This document shows, piece by piece, positions 31,679 to 40,477 of a stretch of DNA of 64,000 nt (the first letter of the stretch is position 1; the number at the start of each line of letters is the position of its first letter). The notes below the pieces were generated by a model. It saw nothing but the letters and a program-made list of their open reading frames with translations, did no database searches and was not told where the DNA came from. The stretch covers positions 744,001 through 808,000 of the forward strand of contig NZ_JBEVVA010000003.1 of assembly GCF_049639735.1 (NCBI RefSeq), given 5' to 3'. The DNA comes from Elusimicrobium simillimum (lineage in GTDB: Bacteria; Elusimicrobiota; Elusimicrobia; Elusimicrobiales; Elusimicrobiaceae). Both the position numbers and the translations under genes were made by a program.

Positions 31679-32743
31679 ATGAAACAGCTTACACCTTTAA
31701 GAAACAAGCCGCAGAATTATGAACCTCTTAAAGACACCCTTGAAGCAATCTTTCTAGAGGTCATATACGCACCAATAATAAAGATTGTCAAAGATGGTTT
31801 AGGCGTTGATGTAAAAGTCTTAAAAAACGCAAAGGCGGGGCTTGTACAGGCAATAGAAAGCGGCAGTGTGCAGTATGCTGACGGTTGGTTTAAAGGTTCT
31901 TTTAACAGTGCAATATCCAGGGAGTTAAAAGCCCTTGGTGCAAAGTGGAGCAATAACAGAAGAGGTTTTTTTCTTAGGTATGGTGACCTGCCCTATTCTG
32001 TAACAGTTGCCATAGGCCTTAGGGAAGACAAGATAAAAAAGACCGGGTTTAGAATAAACCAGTTCCTAGATGAATTAAAAGAACTTGTTGAAACGGTAAA
32101 AGAAGAAGATTTATTTGCGTTTAATGGCCTGTTTGGAAAAATGATTGTCAATAACGAAAGGACTTTTCAGGAAAGTGTTAGCGCAATAACAGTAACGCCG
32201 GAACTGACGCAAAAGAACATAGAGGCAATTTCTTCAGAATATTCAAAGAATATGAACCTCTATATAAACAAATGGACTGAAGAGTCTATAGAAAGGCTGC
32301 GCCAGGTAGTAATTGACAATACATTTAAAGGCTATAGAAGTGAAAGTCTGGTTAGTGCTTTGCAAAATGACTATGGTCTATCACAAAACAAAGCAAAGTT
32401 TTTAGCCAGACAGGAAACATCGCTTCTAATGTCCACATTCAGGCAAAGCCGCTACTGTGAGGCCGGGTTAAATATTTACAGGTGGAGCACGTCAATGGAC
32501 GTGAGAGTAAGAGGCAACCCAGCGGGCAAGAACTATGACTATATAAAAGACCACCCGGGCAAAACCTCTAACCACTGGATAATGCAAGGTCTATTTTGCA
32601 ACTGGGACGACCCCACAGTATACGCCAAAAGTATGGAAGACGCAGAAGCGGGCAAATGGCTTAAAAGAACAAAAGCCATGCCAAAAGTTCACCCGGGCCA
32701 AGATTGGCTGTGCAGATGTGTAGGCATACCGATGGTGCCCTAG
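31679..32743 (+). CDS. MuF-like minor head protein
   Basis: 354 aa. The C-terminal half has the Phage_Mu_F pattern: LARQETSLLMSTFRQSRY, YRWSTSMDVRVRGNP, HPGQDWLCRCVGIP (Cys pair). MuF proteins sit at the portal inside the head and help assembly. The SD-like GGGGCG precedes the ATG. Confidence 0.88.
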   Translation: MKQLTPLRNKPQNYEPLKDTLEAIFLEVIYAPIIKIVKDGLGVDVKVLKNAKAGLVQAIESGSVQYADGWFKGSFNSAISRELKALGAKWSNNRRGFFLRYGDLPYSVTVAIGLREDKIKKTGFRINQFLDELKELVETVKEEDLFAFNGLFGKMIVNNERTFQESVSAITVTPELTQKNIEAISSEYSKNMNLYINKWTEESIERLRQVVIDNTFKGYRSESLVSALQNDYGLSQNKAKFLARQETSLLMSTFRQSRYCEAGLNIYRWSTSMDVRVRGNPAGKNYDYIKDHPGKTSNHWIMQGLFCNWDDPTVYAKSMEDAEAGKWLKRTKAMPKVHPGQDWLCRCVGIPMVP

Positions 32744-32755
32744 GAGAAAGAATCA

Positions 32756-32938
32756 ATGAATATTATCAAAGACGAGATAAAAGAAGTCAGAAACAAAAAG
32801 AAAAAACAACTAACAATTATCTACAGACCCAGCGTTTTAAGCATGATTAAATTTTTATCCGCCGCCCTCTGGACAGTGCTTACTTCAGTAGAGGTCTCTA
32901 TGCCTATGCCCAAGCCGCAAAAGAGGAGAAAGAAATGA
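32756..32938 (+). CDS. 60-aa basic protein
   Basis: MNIIKDEIKEVRNKKKKQLT start with GGAG upstream, a central hydrophobic helix and a Lys/Arg-rich end. ATGA overlap with the next gene. Possibly a small head-associated protein. Confidence 0.6.
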   Translation: MNIIKDEIKEVRNKKKKQLTIIYRPSVLSMIKFLSAALWTVLTSVEVSMPMPKPQKRRKK

Positions 32939-33354
32939 ATTACTACGAAGAAATTATCAATAAGAAACAAGAAAAAAGAAATGCAATGTTCAAAGTCGGA
33001 GATAGGGTAAAGTCAACAAGACCTAGAGGGACTTCAGCCATAGGTACTGTGGTTGAAATCATAAGTGACTCTGCCGTAAGGGTTAAATGGGATGGGAATA
33101 GTGGCGTTCCTTTAAGTCATGGCTTAGGAGAACTTAAGAAAGTAAAAGAAAACTCAAAAAACTATTACGAACAGATTATTGAAAACAAAAAAGAAAAGAA
33201 GAATGACGGATATAACGATATAAAAAGCTTCCTTAAGTCTCTCTTAACAGAAACCTCCGATATTACTCAAATAACCCAGGCCCTTAAAAAGAAATTTTCT
33301 TATGCCTCTTTTTCAGAGGGCGATGTAAGAATTTTAATCAGAGAAGCAAAATAA
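32935..33354 (+). CDS. SH3/KOW-like phage protein with repeated NYYE motif
   Basis: 139 aa. A small beta domain (MFKVGDRVKSTRPRG then GTVVEIISDSAVRVKWDG) resembles KOW/SH3-like folds. A motif N-Y-Y-E-E/Q-I-I occurs at residues 2-8 and again at 76-82, each followed by a Lys-rich helix. The C-terminus is helical. It lies between head genes, so a head-associated role is likely. Confidence 0.65.
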   Translation: MNYYEEIINKKQEKRNAMFKVGDRVKSTRPRGTSAIGTVVEIISDSAVRVKWDGNSGVPLSHGLGELKKVKENSKNYYEQIIENKKEKKNDGYNDIKSFLKSLLTETSDITQITQALKKKFSYASFSEGDVRILIREAK

Positions 33355-33355
33355 C

Positions 33356-34402
33356 ATGACAACAAGAAAACTATTCAATAACGCCAAACAGGAACCCAAA
33401 GTATACTACTGCAAACATATTGCGGCAGGTGTGTGCGGCTATGAAGATGAAACTATCTTAATAACCAATGACACGCTTAAAAAAATGGACGCCACTTTTG
33501 CGGGCAAACCTGTATATGTTGACCACCAAAAAGTACAACTTGAAACCTTACAGCAGGACGCTGACGGTTATGTAGCTGAAAGCTTCTTTCTACCGGAAGA
33601 CGGCTGCCATTGGGCCAAGTTCATTGTTGTAAGCGATAAAGGGCATGAGGCTGTAGACAAAGGTTTTGCTGTATCTAACGCTTATATACCTGAGTCATTT
33701 GGCGTAGGCGGCGAGTGGCACAACATTAAATATAACCGGGAAATAACAGACGGCTATTACACCCACCTGGCTTTAGTAGCTAACCCCCGCTATGAAGAGG
33801 CGGAAATAATGACACCAGAAGATTTTAAGGCTTATAAAGAAGCCAAAAGAGCGCAGCTCAACCAGCTGCAAAACTCAAAAGATGACGCAAAGGAGAAAAA
33901 GAGTATGGCAAATCCATTCAAGCTGTTCACAAGAAAGGAAGTAACCAACAGCGAAGAACTCTCTGAAGCTATGGTTGAGCTTAAAGACGGCAAGACCATG
34001 AGTATAAAAGAGATTATCAACGCAGTTGAAGAGACAAAAAAAGAAGAAGAGAAAGAAAAAGAAGATAAGAAAAACGAAGAAGAAGTCTTGTCTAAAAAAA
34101 TCAAAGTTAACGGCGAAGAAATAACCGTTAAAGAACTTATCGACTGCTACGAAGCTTCCATGGAAAACGAAGAAGAAGTTGAAGAAGAGGAAGTTGTAGT
34201 CAAAAAAGATAAGAAAAACACTGACAAAGAAGAAGAAAAAGAGGAAGACGAGAAAAAAGACAAAAAGAACTCTAAGCTTTCCCACTTTGACGCTCTTTTA
34301 AACGCCGCTGAAAAGCATAACGCCAAGAAAGACGGCATAGTCATTGACACTGTAGACCGTAAGTTGGCCCGTGGCCAGGAAAGATACGGTTCTGAGAAAT
34401 AA
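33356..34402 (+). CDS. Prohead protease (DUF2213) fused to scaffold
   Basis: 348 aa. Residues 1-165 look like DUF2213 phage proteases (LKKMDATFAGKPVYVDHQK, FSVSNAY-like AVSNAYIPES, THLALVANPRYEEAEI). The rest is a very acidic/lysine-rich coiled scaffold (poly-EEEKEKEDKK). The end RKLARGQERYGS is compact. An internal start at 33905 would yield the scaffold alone. Confidence 0.82.
   Translation: MTTRKLFNNAKQEPKVYYCKHIAAGVCGYEDETILITNDTLKKMDATFAGKPVYVDHQKVQLETLQQDADGYVAESFFLPEDGCHWAKFIVVSDKGHEAVDKGFAVSNAYIPESFGVGGEWHNIKYNREITDGYYTHLALVANPRYEEAEIMTPEDFKAYKEAKRAQLNQLQNSKDDAKEKKSMANPFKLFTRKEVTNSEELSEAMVELKDGKTMSIKEIINAVEETKKEEEKEKEDKKNEEEVLSKKIKVNGEEITVKELIDCYEASMENEEEVEEEEVVVKKDKKNTDKEEEKEEDEKKDKKNSKLSHFDALLNAAEKHNAKKDGIVIDTVDRKLARGQERYGSEK
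33905..34402 (+). CDS. Nested capsid scaffold (internal start)
   Basis: In frame with the protease gene. AAAGGAG ends 9 nt before ATG 33905, giving a 165-aa protein MANPFKLFTRKEVTNSEE onward, all scaffold-like. The arrangement matches lambda C/Nu3. Start use is inferred from the strong internal SD. Confidence 0.55.
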   Translation: MANPFKLFTRKEVTNSEELSEAMVELKDGKTMSIKEIINAVEETKKEEEKEKEDKKNEEEVLSKKIKVNGEEITVKELIDCYEASMENEEEVEEEEVVVKKDKKNTDKEEEKEEDEKKDKKNSKLSHFDALLNAAEKHNAKKDGIVIDTVDRKLARGQERYGSEK

Positions 34403-34422
34403 ATTTAAGGAGAAAATAATAT

Positions 34423-34875
34423 ATGACACAGAGCATTAACCAATTTTCACAAACCGCAGAGAGGGGCCAGGTAGCCCTTTTAAACGGCGCAAACCCCGCC
34501 ATATCTGTAATGATTGACGCTAGCGTTACAGCCACGCTTAAAAGCGGCGACGCTGTAAAGATTGTCGCTACTTCAAAAGGCCTGCCTAAAGTTATACCTA
34601 CAACCGCAGTAGATGACGTTGCCGACGGCTTTATCATGTTTAACCCTGTTAAAAATGAGTTTACGGGTAATGACAGATGCGAAATGCTGTTTACGGGCGG
34701 CTTTATGTATATGATTGCGGGCGCAGCTACCCCCGCCAAGTCAAAAGTACAGTATAACCCGGACAACGGTTATGTAGGCGTTGCCGCTGCTGATGCCAAC
34801 ATGGTCGGTATTGCGGTAGACACCGCTTCCGCCGTAGGTGATTTGATAAGAGTCAAAATCAAATCTGCTTTCTAA
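34423..34875 (+). CDS. Capsid decoration protein (probable)
   Basis: 150 aa, beta-rich, low charge: MTQSINQFSQTAERGQVAL, a Gly/Ala-rich ATPAKSKVQYNPDNGYVG region. Position directly before the major capsid gene fits head-stabilising decoration proteins. SD AAGGAG. Confidence 0.75.
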   Translation: MTQSINQFSQTAERGQVALLNGANPAISVMIDASVTATLKSGDAVKIVATSKGLPKVIPTTAVDDVADGFIMFNPVKNEFTGNDRCEMLFTGGFMYMIAGAATPAKSKVQYNPDNGYVGVAAADANMVGIAVDTASAVGDLIRVKIKSAF

Positions 34876-34902
34876 TTGAAACATCATAAGGAGATAAACA
34901 CA

Positions 34903-35934
34903 ATGGAATATCAAATTTTAAACAGTAAAGGGGAGCAGGTAAGGCTCAACGCTAAAGAAGAAAGAGTCGCCCGTGCCCTTGAATACCAAAACGCAGAAAT
35001 GCTTAACGCTTTAGGTATTGAAATACCTATAACCACGCTGACAACAGTCATAAAATCTATCTCAGAGCAAAAGTTTTATGAGGTTGCTCCGGCTGACTAT
35101 ATGCCTGTTATTGTTGGTGAGGGTTCTTTCTCTACAGACCTCTTAAAATACTTATCCTACAACACTGGCGGTGATTTTGAAGAGGGCGTAATTCACCAAG
35201 GTACAGCTAACAGCAAGCTTGCCCAGGCTGATGCTGCGGTTGAGGGCGTGCCTGTCAAATTATTCCCGTGGGCCAAAGGTCTTAGCTGGAACTTGTATGA
35301 AGTTCAGACAGCGGCCAAAACAGGCAACTGGGATTTAATTACAGAAAAAGAAAAATCAAGAAAGAAAAACTGGGATTTAGGTATACAAAAACATTCTTTC
35401 TTAGGGTCTGAAAATGACACCAACAGAAGAGGTTTACTTAACCTTGATAACGTCAACTCTGACCTTACAACTATCACCAAGCCTATTTCTCAAATGACCC
35501 CTGCCGAATACAACACCTTTGTGGCTACAATCATCGGCAAATATAGAGAAAACTGTGAATACACCACAATGCCTACGGACTTCTACATTCCTGAAAGCGA
35601 CTATATGGGCTTAGGCGCATCTTTAAGTGCAGAGTTCCCTCTTACTTCTAAGATTGAATACCTGAGAAAAGTTATGAGCGACTTAGGTTTAGTAAAAGTA
35701 AATATTAAACCGCTTGTATACTGCGACCAGAACAGAAACTCTTTAGGTTTAAACAGATACGTAATGCTTAACAAAAATCCTGACACGCTTGCTTTCAACA
35801 TTCCTGTTGACTATACCTCAACCCTTGCCAACAGCATAAACGGTTTTAACTGGGAAAACGCCGCCTATGGCCAGTTCTCCACAGTAAAAGCCTACAGGCC
35901 TAAAGAAGTCCTTTACTTTGACTTCGCCAACTAA
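34903..35934 (+). CDS. Major capsid protein (DUF2184 family)
   Basis: 343 aa from ATG 34903 (AAGGAG upstream). Typical DUF2184 segments: KFYEVAPADYMPVIVGEGS, WDLGIQKHSFLGSE, RGLLNLDNVN and FYIPESDYMGL. Forms the icosahedral HK97-fold shell. Confidence 0.9.
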   Translation: MEYQILNSKGEQVRLNAKEERVARALEYQNAEMLNALGIEIPITTLTTVIKSISEQKFYEVAPADYMPVIVGEGSFSTDLLKYLSYNTGGDFEEGVIHQGTANSKLAQADAAVEGVPVKLFPWAKGLSWNLYEVQTAAKTGNWDLITEKEKSRKKNWDLGIQKHSFLGSENDTNRRGLLNLDNVNSDLTTITKPISQMTPAEYNTFVATIIGKYRENCEYTTMPTDFYIPESDYMGLGASLSAEFPLTSKIEYLRKVMSDLGLVKVNIKPLVYCDQNRNSLGLNRYVMLNKNPDTLAFNIPVDYTSTLANSINGFNWENAAYGQFSTVKAYRPKEVLYFDFAN

Positions 35935-35953
35935 ACAAGGAGATACAAAACAT

Positions 35954-36280
35954 ATGGCTACAACAGTAATTTTAAGCAATAAAGGTCAACGTTCCTTTAT
36001 CATCAAGGGCGCAGTAATACGCCCCAGAACAGAAATGAGGATAGATGAAGAAACGGCCCAGAAGCTGATTAAGATGTACCCGGAACTTACCATCATAGCT
36101 GACACTGAAAAAAAAGTAGTGAAAGTTAAAGAGGCGGATATCGTGAAAGTTGAAGAAGTAGAAAAAAAGGATATCCCGGCTGACGCTACAGTAGTAGATG
36201 AAGTTGTCATCGAAGAGGGCGAAGAAAAGCCTAAAGCAAAAGCTAAACCCGGGCCTAAAGCAAAAAAGAACGTCGCTTAA
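35954..36280 (+). CDS. Small head protein with Lys/Ala tail
   Basis: 108 aa from ATG 35954. A beta N-terminus (MATTVILSNKGQRSFIIKG), acidic middle (VEEVEKKDIPADATVVDE) and basic tail KAKAKPGPKAKKN. Between capsid and connector genes; probably virion-associated. Confidence 0.65.
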   Translation: MATTVILSNKGQRSFIIKGAVIRPRTEMRIDEETAQKLIKMYPELTIIADTEKKVVKVKEADIVKVEEVEKKDIPADATVVDEVVIEEGEEKPKAKAKPGPKAKKNVA

Positions 36281-36306
36281 TAAATATACCAAAGGAGGCA
36301 TAAGAA

Positions 36307-36756
36307 ATGACTTGTCCTACACCAATACCAGTAACGGTTGAAGAGTTCAAAGATTACTTTGATAGGGATTTTCCTTATGCCTCCGATGAGTCAGACATGA
36401 CGCAAATCAGGAATAAAGATATCCAAAAAGCGTTTGGTGAAGCCCAAATGAATTTTAATGAGTCTTTATTTTCCTGCCCAGATGATATTAAAAGAGCGTT
36501 TTTATATCTCGCCGCGCACTATCTTGTAGTTGATATTTCAAACAGTACCAGCGGCCTGGCGGGCAGGTTTCAAGGTTATATGACAAGTAAGTCTGTAGGC
36601 TCAGTAAGCGCAGGTTATCAGATACCGCAGTGGATTCTTGATAATCCTATTTATTCAATGCTGGGGCAAACAGTTTACGGTATTAAATACCTTAGCTTAA
36701 TTGTCAGCCAGACAGTAGGTAATTTTGGCATTGTGAAAGGCGCAACGTCGCCGTAG
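36307..36756 (+). CDS. Head-tail connector (DUF4054-like)
   Basis: 149 aa, helical: VTVEEFKDYFDRDFPYASD, IQKAFGEAQMNFNESLF, FLYLAAHYLVVDI, all typical of DUF4054 adaptors that join the portal to the neck. Strong SD AAAGGAGG. Confidence 0.8.
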   Translation: MTCPTPIPVTVEEFKDYFDRDFPYASDESDMTQIRNKDIQKAFGEAQMNFNESLFSCPDDIKRAFLYLAAHYLVVDISNSTSGLAGRFQGYMTSKSVGSVSAGYQIPQWILDNPIYSMLGQTVYGIKYLSLIVSQTVGNFGIVKGATSP

Positions 36757-36766
36757 GAGTTAAATT

Positions 36767-37345
36767 ATGGCAAACCTGGCCGACGCTAATAGAAAGGTAA
36801 AACTTGAAATAGGCAAGCTGCAAAATCTGGTTTCCATATTAACAAAAGGCGTACCTAAGGTTAAAGTGGGCATATTGGGTGAGAAAAACGGCAGACGTGC
36901 AGTCGAACATAACGAAGTAAAAAGCGGCAAAAACAAAGGCAACATAAGAGTAAAAAAATTAAAGGCCAGTTCTTTAAAAACCAACTCTGAAATAGGCTAT
37001 GAAAATGAATTTGGTGTAATATCAGGCAAAAACAGAAAGCCCAGAAGAAGTTTTATTATCTATCCCTTAACCTCTAAACATTTTAAAGATAGATTGCGGG
37101 GCAGAAAAAGCACCACGCAAAAAGCATTTGAGAGGGCCTTAGAAACAGGCAACATTGTTTCTTTCATGAAAAGAGTAGGTTTCGTGGCTGAAGAAACAAT
37201 ACAAAGTGCTTTTGAAACAAGAGGCTGGGGTGTATGGGCACCAAACTCACCCATAACAATAGCTATAAAAGGCAGTGACAGCCCGCTTATTGATTCAGCA
37301 CAGTTAAGAGAAGCTGTTACAAGTGAAGTTAATAAACATACATAA
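36767..37345 (+). CDS. Phage virion morphogenesis/neck protein
   Basis: 192 aa, basic. GVPKVKVGILGEK, NEFGVISGKNRKPRRSFI and the end LIDSAQLREAVTSEV follow the HK97 gp10/gpG-type tail-completion pattern. Confidence 0.75.
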   Translation: MANLADANRKVKLEIGKLQNLVSILTKGVPKVKVGILGEKNGRRAVEHNEVKSGKNKGNIRVKKLKASSLKTNSEIGYENEFGVISGKNRKPRRSFIIYPLTSKHFKDRLRGRKSTTQKAFERALETGNIVSFMKRVGFVAEETIQSAFETRGWGVWAPNSPITIAIKGSDSPLIDSAQLREAVTSEVNKHT

Positions 37346-37356
37346 CAGGCAAATAT

Positions 37357-37743
37357 ATGGCAATAACCAACGGTAAAGACAAGCTTATAGGCAGTTCTTT
37401 TTCTAACCTCCCGCAAATGGGAGAGGTTATTCTCAGTTGGTTCCAGCCTATGACCTTTGAACTTGTAACAAAAACTCAGGTTGATTATCAAACAAAAGAA
37501 GACACTATCACTATAGAAACACAAGGCGTAAGACAGCCATTTACAGCGCAGCAGTTATTAATAAAGCCAGAGGGGCAGCGTGCCTGGAGGTGGGAAACAA
37601 TGCACTGTTCACCTGAGGTTACCCTAAAACCTGATGACATTGTCATATTTAACAATGTGCCTTACAGGGTTATGCAAAAACTTAACTGGGCGGAATACGG
37701 CTATCTGGAATATCACATAGCGGAGACTACAACAAATGGCTGA
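37357..37743 (+). CDS. Hypothetical neck/tail protein (128 aa)
   Basis: Contains PFTAQQLLIKPEGQRAWRW and VFNNVPYRVMQKLNWAEYG-like segments typical of tail-terminator neighbours. Overlaps the next gene by 8 nt. Specific function uncertain. Confidence 0.65.
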   Translation: MAITNGKDKLIGSSFSNLPQMGEVILSWFQPMTFELVTKTQVDYQTKEDTITIETQGVRQPFTAQQLLIKPEGQRAWRWETMHCSPEVTLKPDDIVIFNNVPYRVMQKLNWAEYGYLEYHIAETTTNG

Positions 37744-38257
37744 GGATAGAGAAATAATTAAGCTTGTTTGTGACATTATTCAGGCCGAGATGGCACTGAC
37801 AGACCAGCAAATTTGGATTTACGACCAAAAAAGAGATATCCCCAACACCTTGGGACCCTTTGTAGTGGTAAGAATTATATCTGAAACACCAATCGGCAGT
37901 AAAAGAAAGTATGAGAGTGTTGCCGAGGGCCTTATGGAACACCAAAGCATTAATCTTCTCTCCCGGGTAATGATAGATATTTTAAGCAGAAATGACGACG
38001 CTAGAGTAAGACGGCATGAAATTATCATGGCACTTGAAAGTACATACGCCCAGCAAATGCAAGAAAAATACTCTTTTTCAATAGGCCGCTTGCCCTCAGA
38101 CTTAATAGACATAAGCGACGTAGAAGAAACCAGAATCCCATACAGATTTAACTTAAGTTTTAACATCACTTTTAAAAAAGAAAAAAGCAAACTCGTAGAC
38201 TACTACGATAAATTTCAAAAAGCAGTGGTCTATACAGACCCACAAACGGAGGCTTAA
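37736..38257 (+). CDS. Tail terminator/neck protein (LIC_12616-like)
   Basis: 173 aa. IPNTLGPFVVVRIISETPIG and IDILSRNDDARVRRHEIIMAL recall the phage neck terminator family found before DUF3383 sheath genes. Stop abuts the sheath ATG. Confidence 0.65.
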   Translation: MAEDREIIKLVCDIIQAEMALTDQQIWIYDQKRDIPNTLGPFVVVRIISETPIGSKRKYESVAEGLMEHQSINLLSRVMIDILSRNDDARVRRHEIIMALESTYAQQMQEKYSFSIGRLPSDLIDISDVEETRIPYRFNLSFNITFKKEKSKLVDYYDKFQKAVVYTDPQTEA

Positions 38258-39391
38258 ATGTCCAACCAATTAGACAAAACAAACGTGGTCAACGTCAGTC
38301 TTTCCGCTTCTCCTAAAGGTATAAGTGAAGACAATGTTGACACCGTTGGTATATTTACAGATGAAACGCACGCAGATTCTTTTGGCACAGCAGGCTATAA
38401 AATTTATTTAAACCCCAGAGAAATGGCTGTTGATTTTGGCACAGACAGTGACACTTACAAAATGGGTGTCGCCGCATTTTCCCAAACACCTAACTTTCTT
38501 AATGGCAACGGCTATTTAGTAGTTCTTTTATTAGAAGAATCAGAAACCCTTGTTAACGCCATTATAAGAGCGTCAAGTTTAGTTCAGTTCTTTGGCATTA
38601 TTACAACTAAAGATATAGAGGCTGAAGAACTTACAGAAGCTTCTAACTATGTGCAATCAATAAACAAAGTTTTATTTGCCGTCTCTAATGATCCTGCGTA
38701 TTTTGCGCCGGAGGGAACTTTTGACCTTATTAGACAGGCAAGCAACACTCACACCCGTTGTCTTTCTTACCTGTCCGACAACACGACAGACGCTAAGAGG
38801 ATGGCGGCGGCATATGCGGGCCGGGCCTTATCAACAAACTTCAGCGGTTCTAACACTACACAGACAATGCACCTCAAAGACTTGCTTACCATATTGCCTG
38901 ACCCGCAAATGACGCAAACACAGCTTAACCAATGCCAGGCGGCAGGGGTTGACTGTTATGTAAATATAGCTGGCGTTGCCAAGGTGTTTACCTCTGGCGC
39001 AAATGAATTTTTTGACGAAGTCTACAACATTTGCTGGTTTATCAACGCTATTGAAGTGGCTGGCTTTAACACTTTAGCCACAACATCAACAAAAGTGCCG
39101 CAGACTGAAGAGGGCATGACATTGTTAAAAGGCAATTACAGGCTTGTTTGCCAGCGGGCGGTAAGAAACCAGTATATTGCGCCCGGCGCATGGAACAGCC
39201 CTGACAGGTTTGGCGATGTTGAGGCCATGCTTAGAAATATTGAAGAGACAGGATATTACATATATTCTGACCCTGTTAACTTACAGGCACAGACTGACAG
39301 AGAGCAGCGTATCGCCCCTTTAGTGCAAATTGCTATTAAACAGGCGGGCGCACTGCATAAATCTAACGTCATGATATACGTTAACGCATAA
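38258..39391 (+). CDS. Tail sheath protein (DUF3383)
   Basis: 377 aa with DUF3383 hallmarks: VVNVSLSASPKGISEDNVD, NPREMAVDFGTDSDTYKM and a C-terminal RIAPLVQIAIKQAGALH. The contractile sheath defines a myovirus. Confidence 0.88.
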   Translation: MSNQLDKTNVVNVSLSASPKGISEDNVDTVGIFTDETHADSFGTAGYKIYLNPREMAVDFGTDSDTYKMGVAAFSQTPNFLNGNGYLVVLLLEESETLVNAIIRASSLVQFFGIITTKDIEAEELTEASNYVQSINKVLFAVSNDPAYFAPEGTFDLIRQASNTHTRCLSYLSDNTTDAKRMAAAYAGRALSTNFSGSNTTQTMHLKDLLTILPDPQMTQTQLNQCQAAGVDCYVNIAGVAKVFTSGANEFFDEVYNICWFINAIEVAGFNTLATTSTKVPQTEEGMTLLKGNYRLVCQRAVRNQYIAPGAWNSPDRFGDVEAMLRNIEETGYYIYSDPVNLQAQTDREQRIAPLVQIAIKQAGALHKSNVMIYVNA

Positions 39392-39402
39392 GGAGAAACA
39401 AA

Positions 39403-39858
39403 ATGTATTCAGTTAGCTTAACAGGTAGCGATACCATAAAAATTGATGACAGGATTTTGGCTGATTTAGCTGACAGCGACGCGGCCACCCTTACCTATGT
39501 CAATGAACTTACAGCGGTAAAAACAGGTAAAAACAGAAACTCTATCTATGCGCTTAATGAAACTGGCCATCAGGCAGACTTGGTTATAAGAGTGCTGCGT
39601 GGCAGCGCAGATGATAAATACCTTTTAAACAGGCTTAACAATATGTCACAAGACTTTGCAAGGTTTGTGCTTATCACGGGTGAGTTTGTTAAAAACGTGG
39701 GTGACGGCGCAGGTAATATTACCTCGGACACTTACCTAACTTCCGGCGGCACTTTCTTAAGAAAAGTTGACGCTAAATCTTCCGCTGAGGGCGATACTGA
39801 GCAGTCAGTATCAATCTACACAATAAGATTTGCAAACAGTGACAGGACATTAGGTTAA
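39403..39858 (+). CDS. Tail tube protein
   Basis: 151 aa, beta-rich: MYSVSLTGSDTIKIDDRIL, VIRVLRGSADDKYLLNRL, RKVDAKSSAEGDTEQSVS. Directly follows the sheath gene, as tube proteins (DUF3277-like) do. Confidence 0.82.
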   Translation: MYSVSLTGSDTIKIDDRILADLADSDAATLTYVNELTAVKTGKNRNSIYALNETGHQADLVIRVLRGSADDKYLLNRLNNMSQDFARFVLITGEFVKNVGDGAGNITSDTYLTSGGTFLRKVDAKSSAEGDTEQSVSIYTIRFANSDRTLG

Positions 39859-39869
39859 GGGGGCTTATA

Positions 39870-40313
39870 ATGGAACTTTCAAATAACCAAAAAGTAACCT
39901 TGCCCAGCAACGCTGAAATAGATATGACGCTGGCCCCTTTTGAAGAGGGCAATAAGCTTTTTACCTCAGTGGCGGAGTGTCTAAAAAGCGTAAAGATTGA
40001 CGCTAATAAAGACCTTGAGAACATTGAAGACCATATCAACGCTTTAAAAAACGCTTTTTTAGAGTGCATTACCAGCAAAGATGTAAAAGACAGTATCTTG
40101 CTATGCCTCAAAAGATGTTCTTATAACGGCAAAAAGATACAAGACTGGTCATTCTTTGATGATGTAAAAATGAGGGCGGACTATTTACCTGTCTGCTGGG
40201 AGGTGTCTAGGTTTAACCTAGCCCCTTTTATGAGCAATCTTTTTACAAAATTACAACCAGTATTCCAGGTGGCAATGGCGAGAATGAAAGAACGCTCCCC
40301 ACAGTCAAAATAG
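39870..40313 (+). CDS. Tail assembly chaperone (short form)
   Basis: 147 aa acidic helical protein between tube and tape measure, the normal gpG position. Contains FEEGNKLFTSVAECLKSVK. The end overlaps a -1 frame open from 40217 to 40477. Confidence 0.78.
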   Translation: MELSNNQKVTLPSNAEIDMTLAPFEEGNKLFTSVAECLKSVKIDANKDLENIEDHINALKNAFLECITSKDVKDSILLCLKRCSYNGKKIQDWSFFDDVKMRADYLPVCWEVSRFNLAPFMSNLFTKLQPVFQVAMARMKERSPQSK

Positions 40314-40477
40314 CGCATGACAGCCTTGTAGCTTTACTCAAGCTGGTCAAAGCGGGTTACGGCCCTCTTTCCGAAGTCCGCAAAATGACTTCCAGAGAGG
40401 TTTTACAAGCACTTAATTACGAAAGATTTATAAGTGATTACGAAAAGGCATATTACAACTTAAACAGAGGCAAGTAA
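39870..40477 (+). CDS. Tail assembly chaperone, -1 frameshift form (gpGT-like)
   Basis: The -1 frame is open from 40217 to TAA 40475-40477 with no start codon needed, and codes for AHDSLVALLKLVKAGYGPLS and LNYERFISDYEKAYYN, typical chaperone second domain. Slippery candidates: C-CCT-TTT at 40223-40229 (X-XXY-YYZ) and A-AAA-TAG at the stop of the short form. Its TAA overlaps the tape-measure ATG. Confidence 0.65.

Noticed and set aside
33832..34350. Long antisense ORFs opposite the scaffold
   Set aside because: They are Phe/Ser-rich mirror images of Lys/Glu codons, with no ribosome sites.
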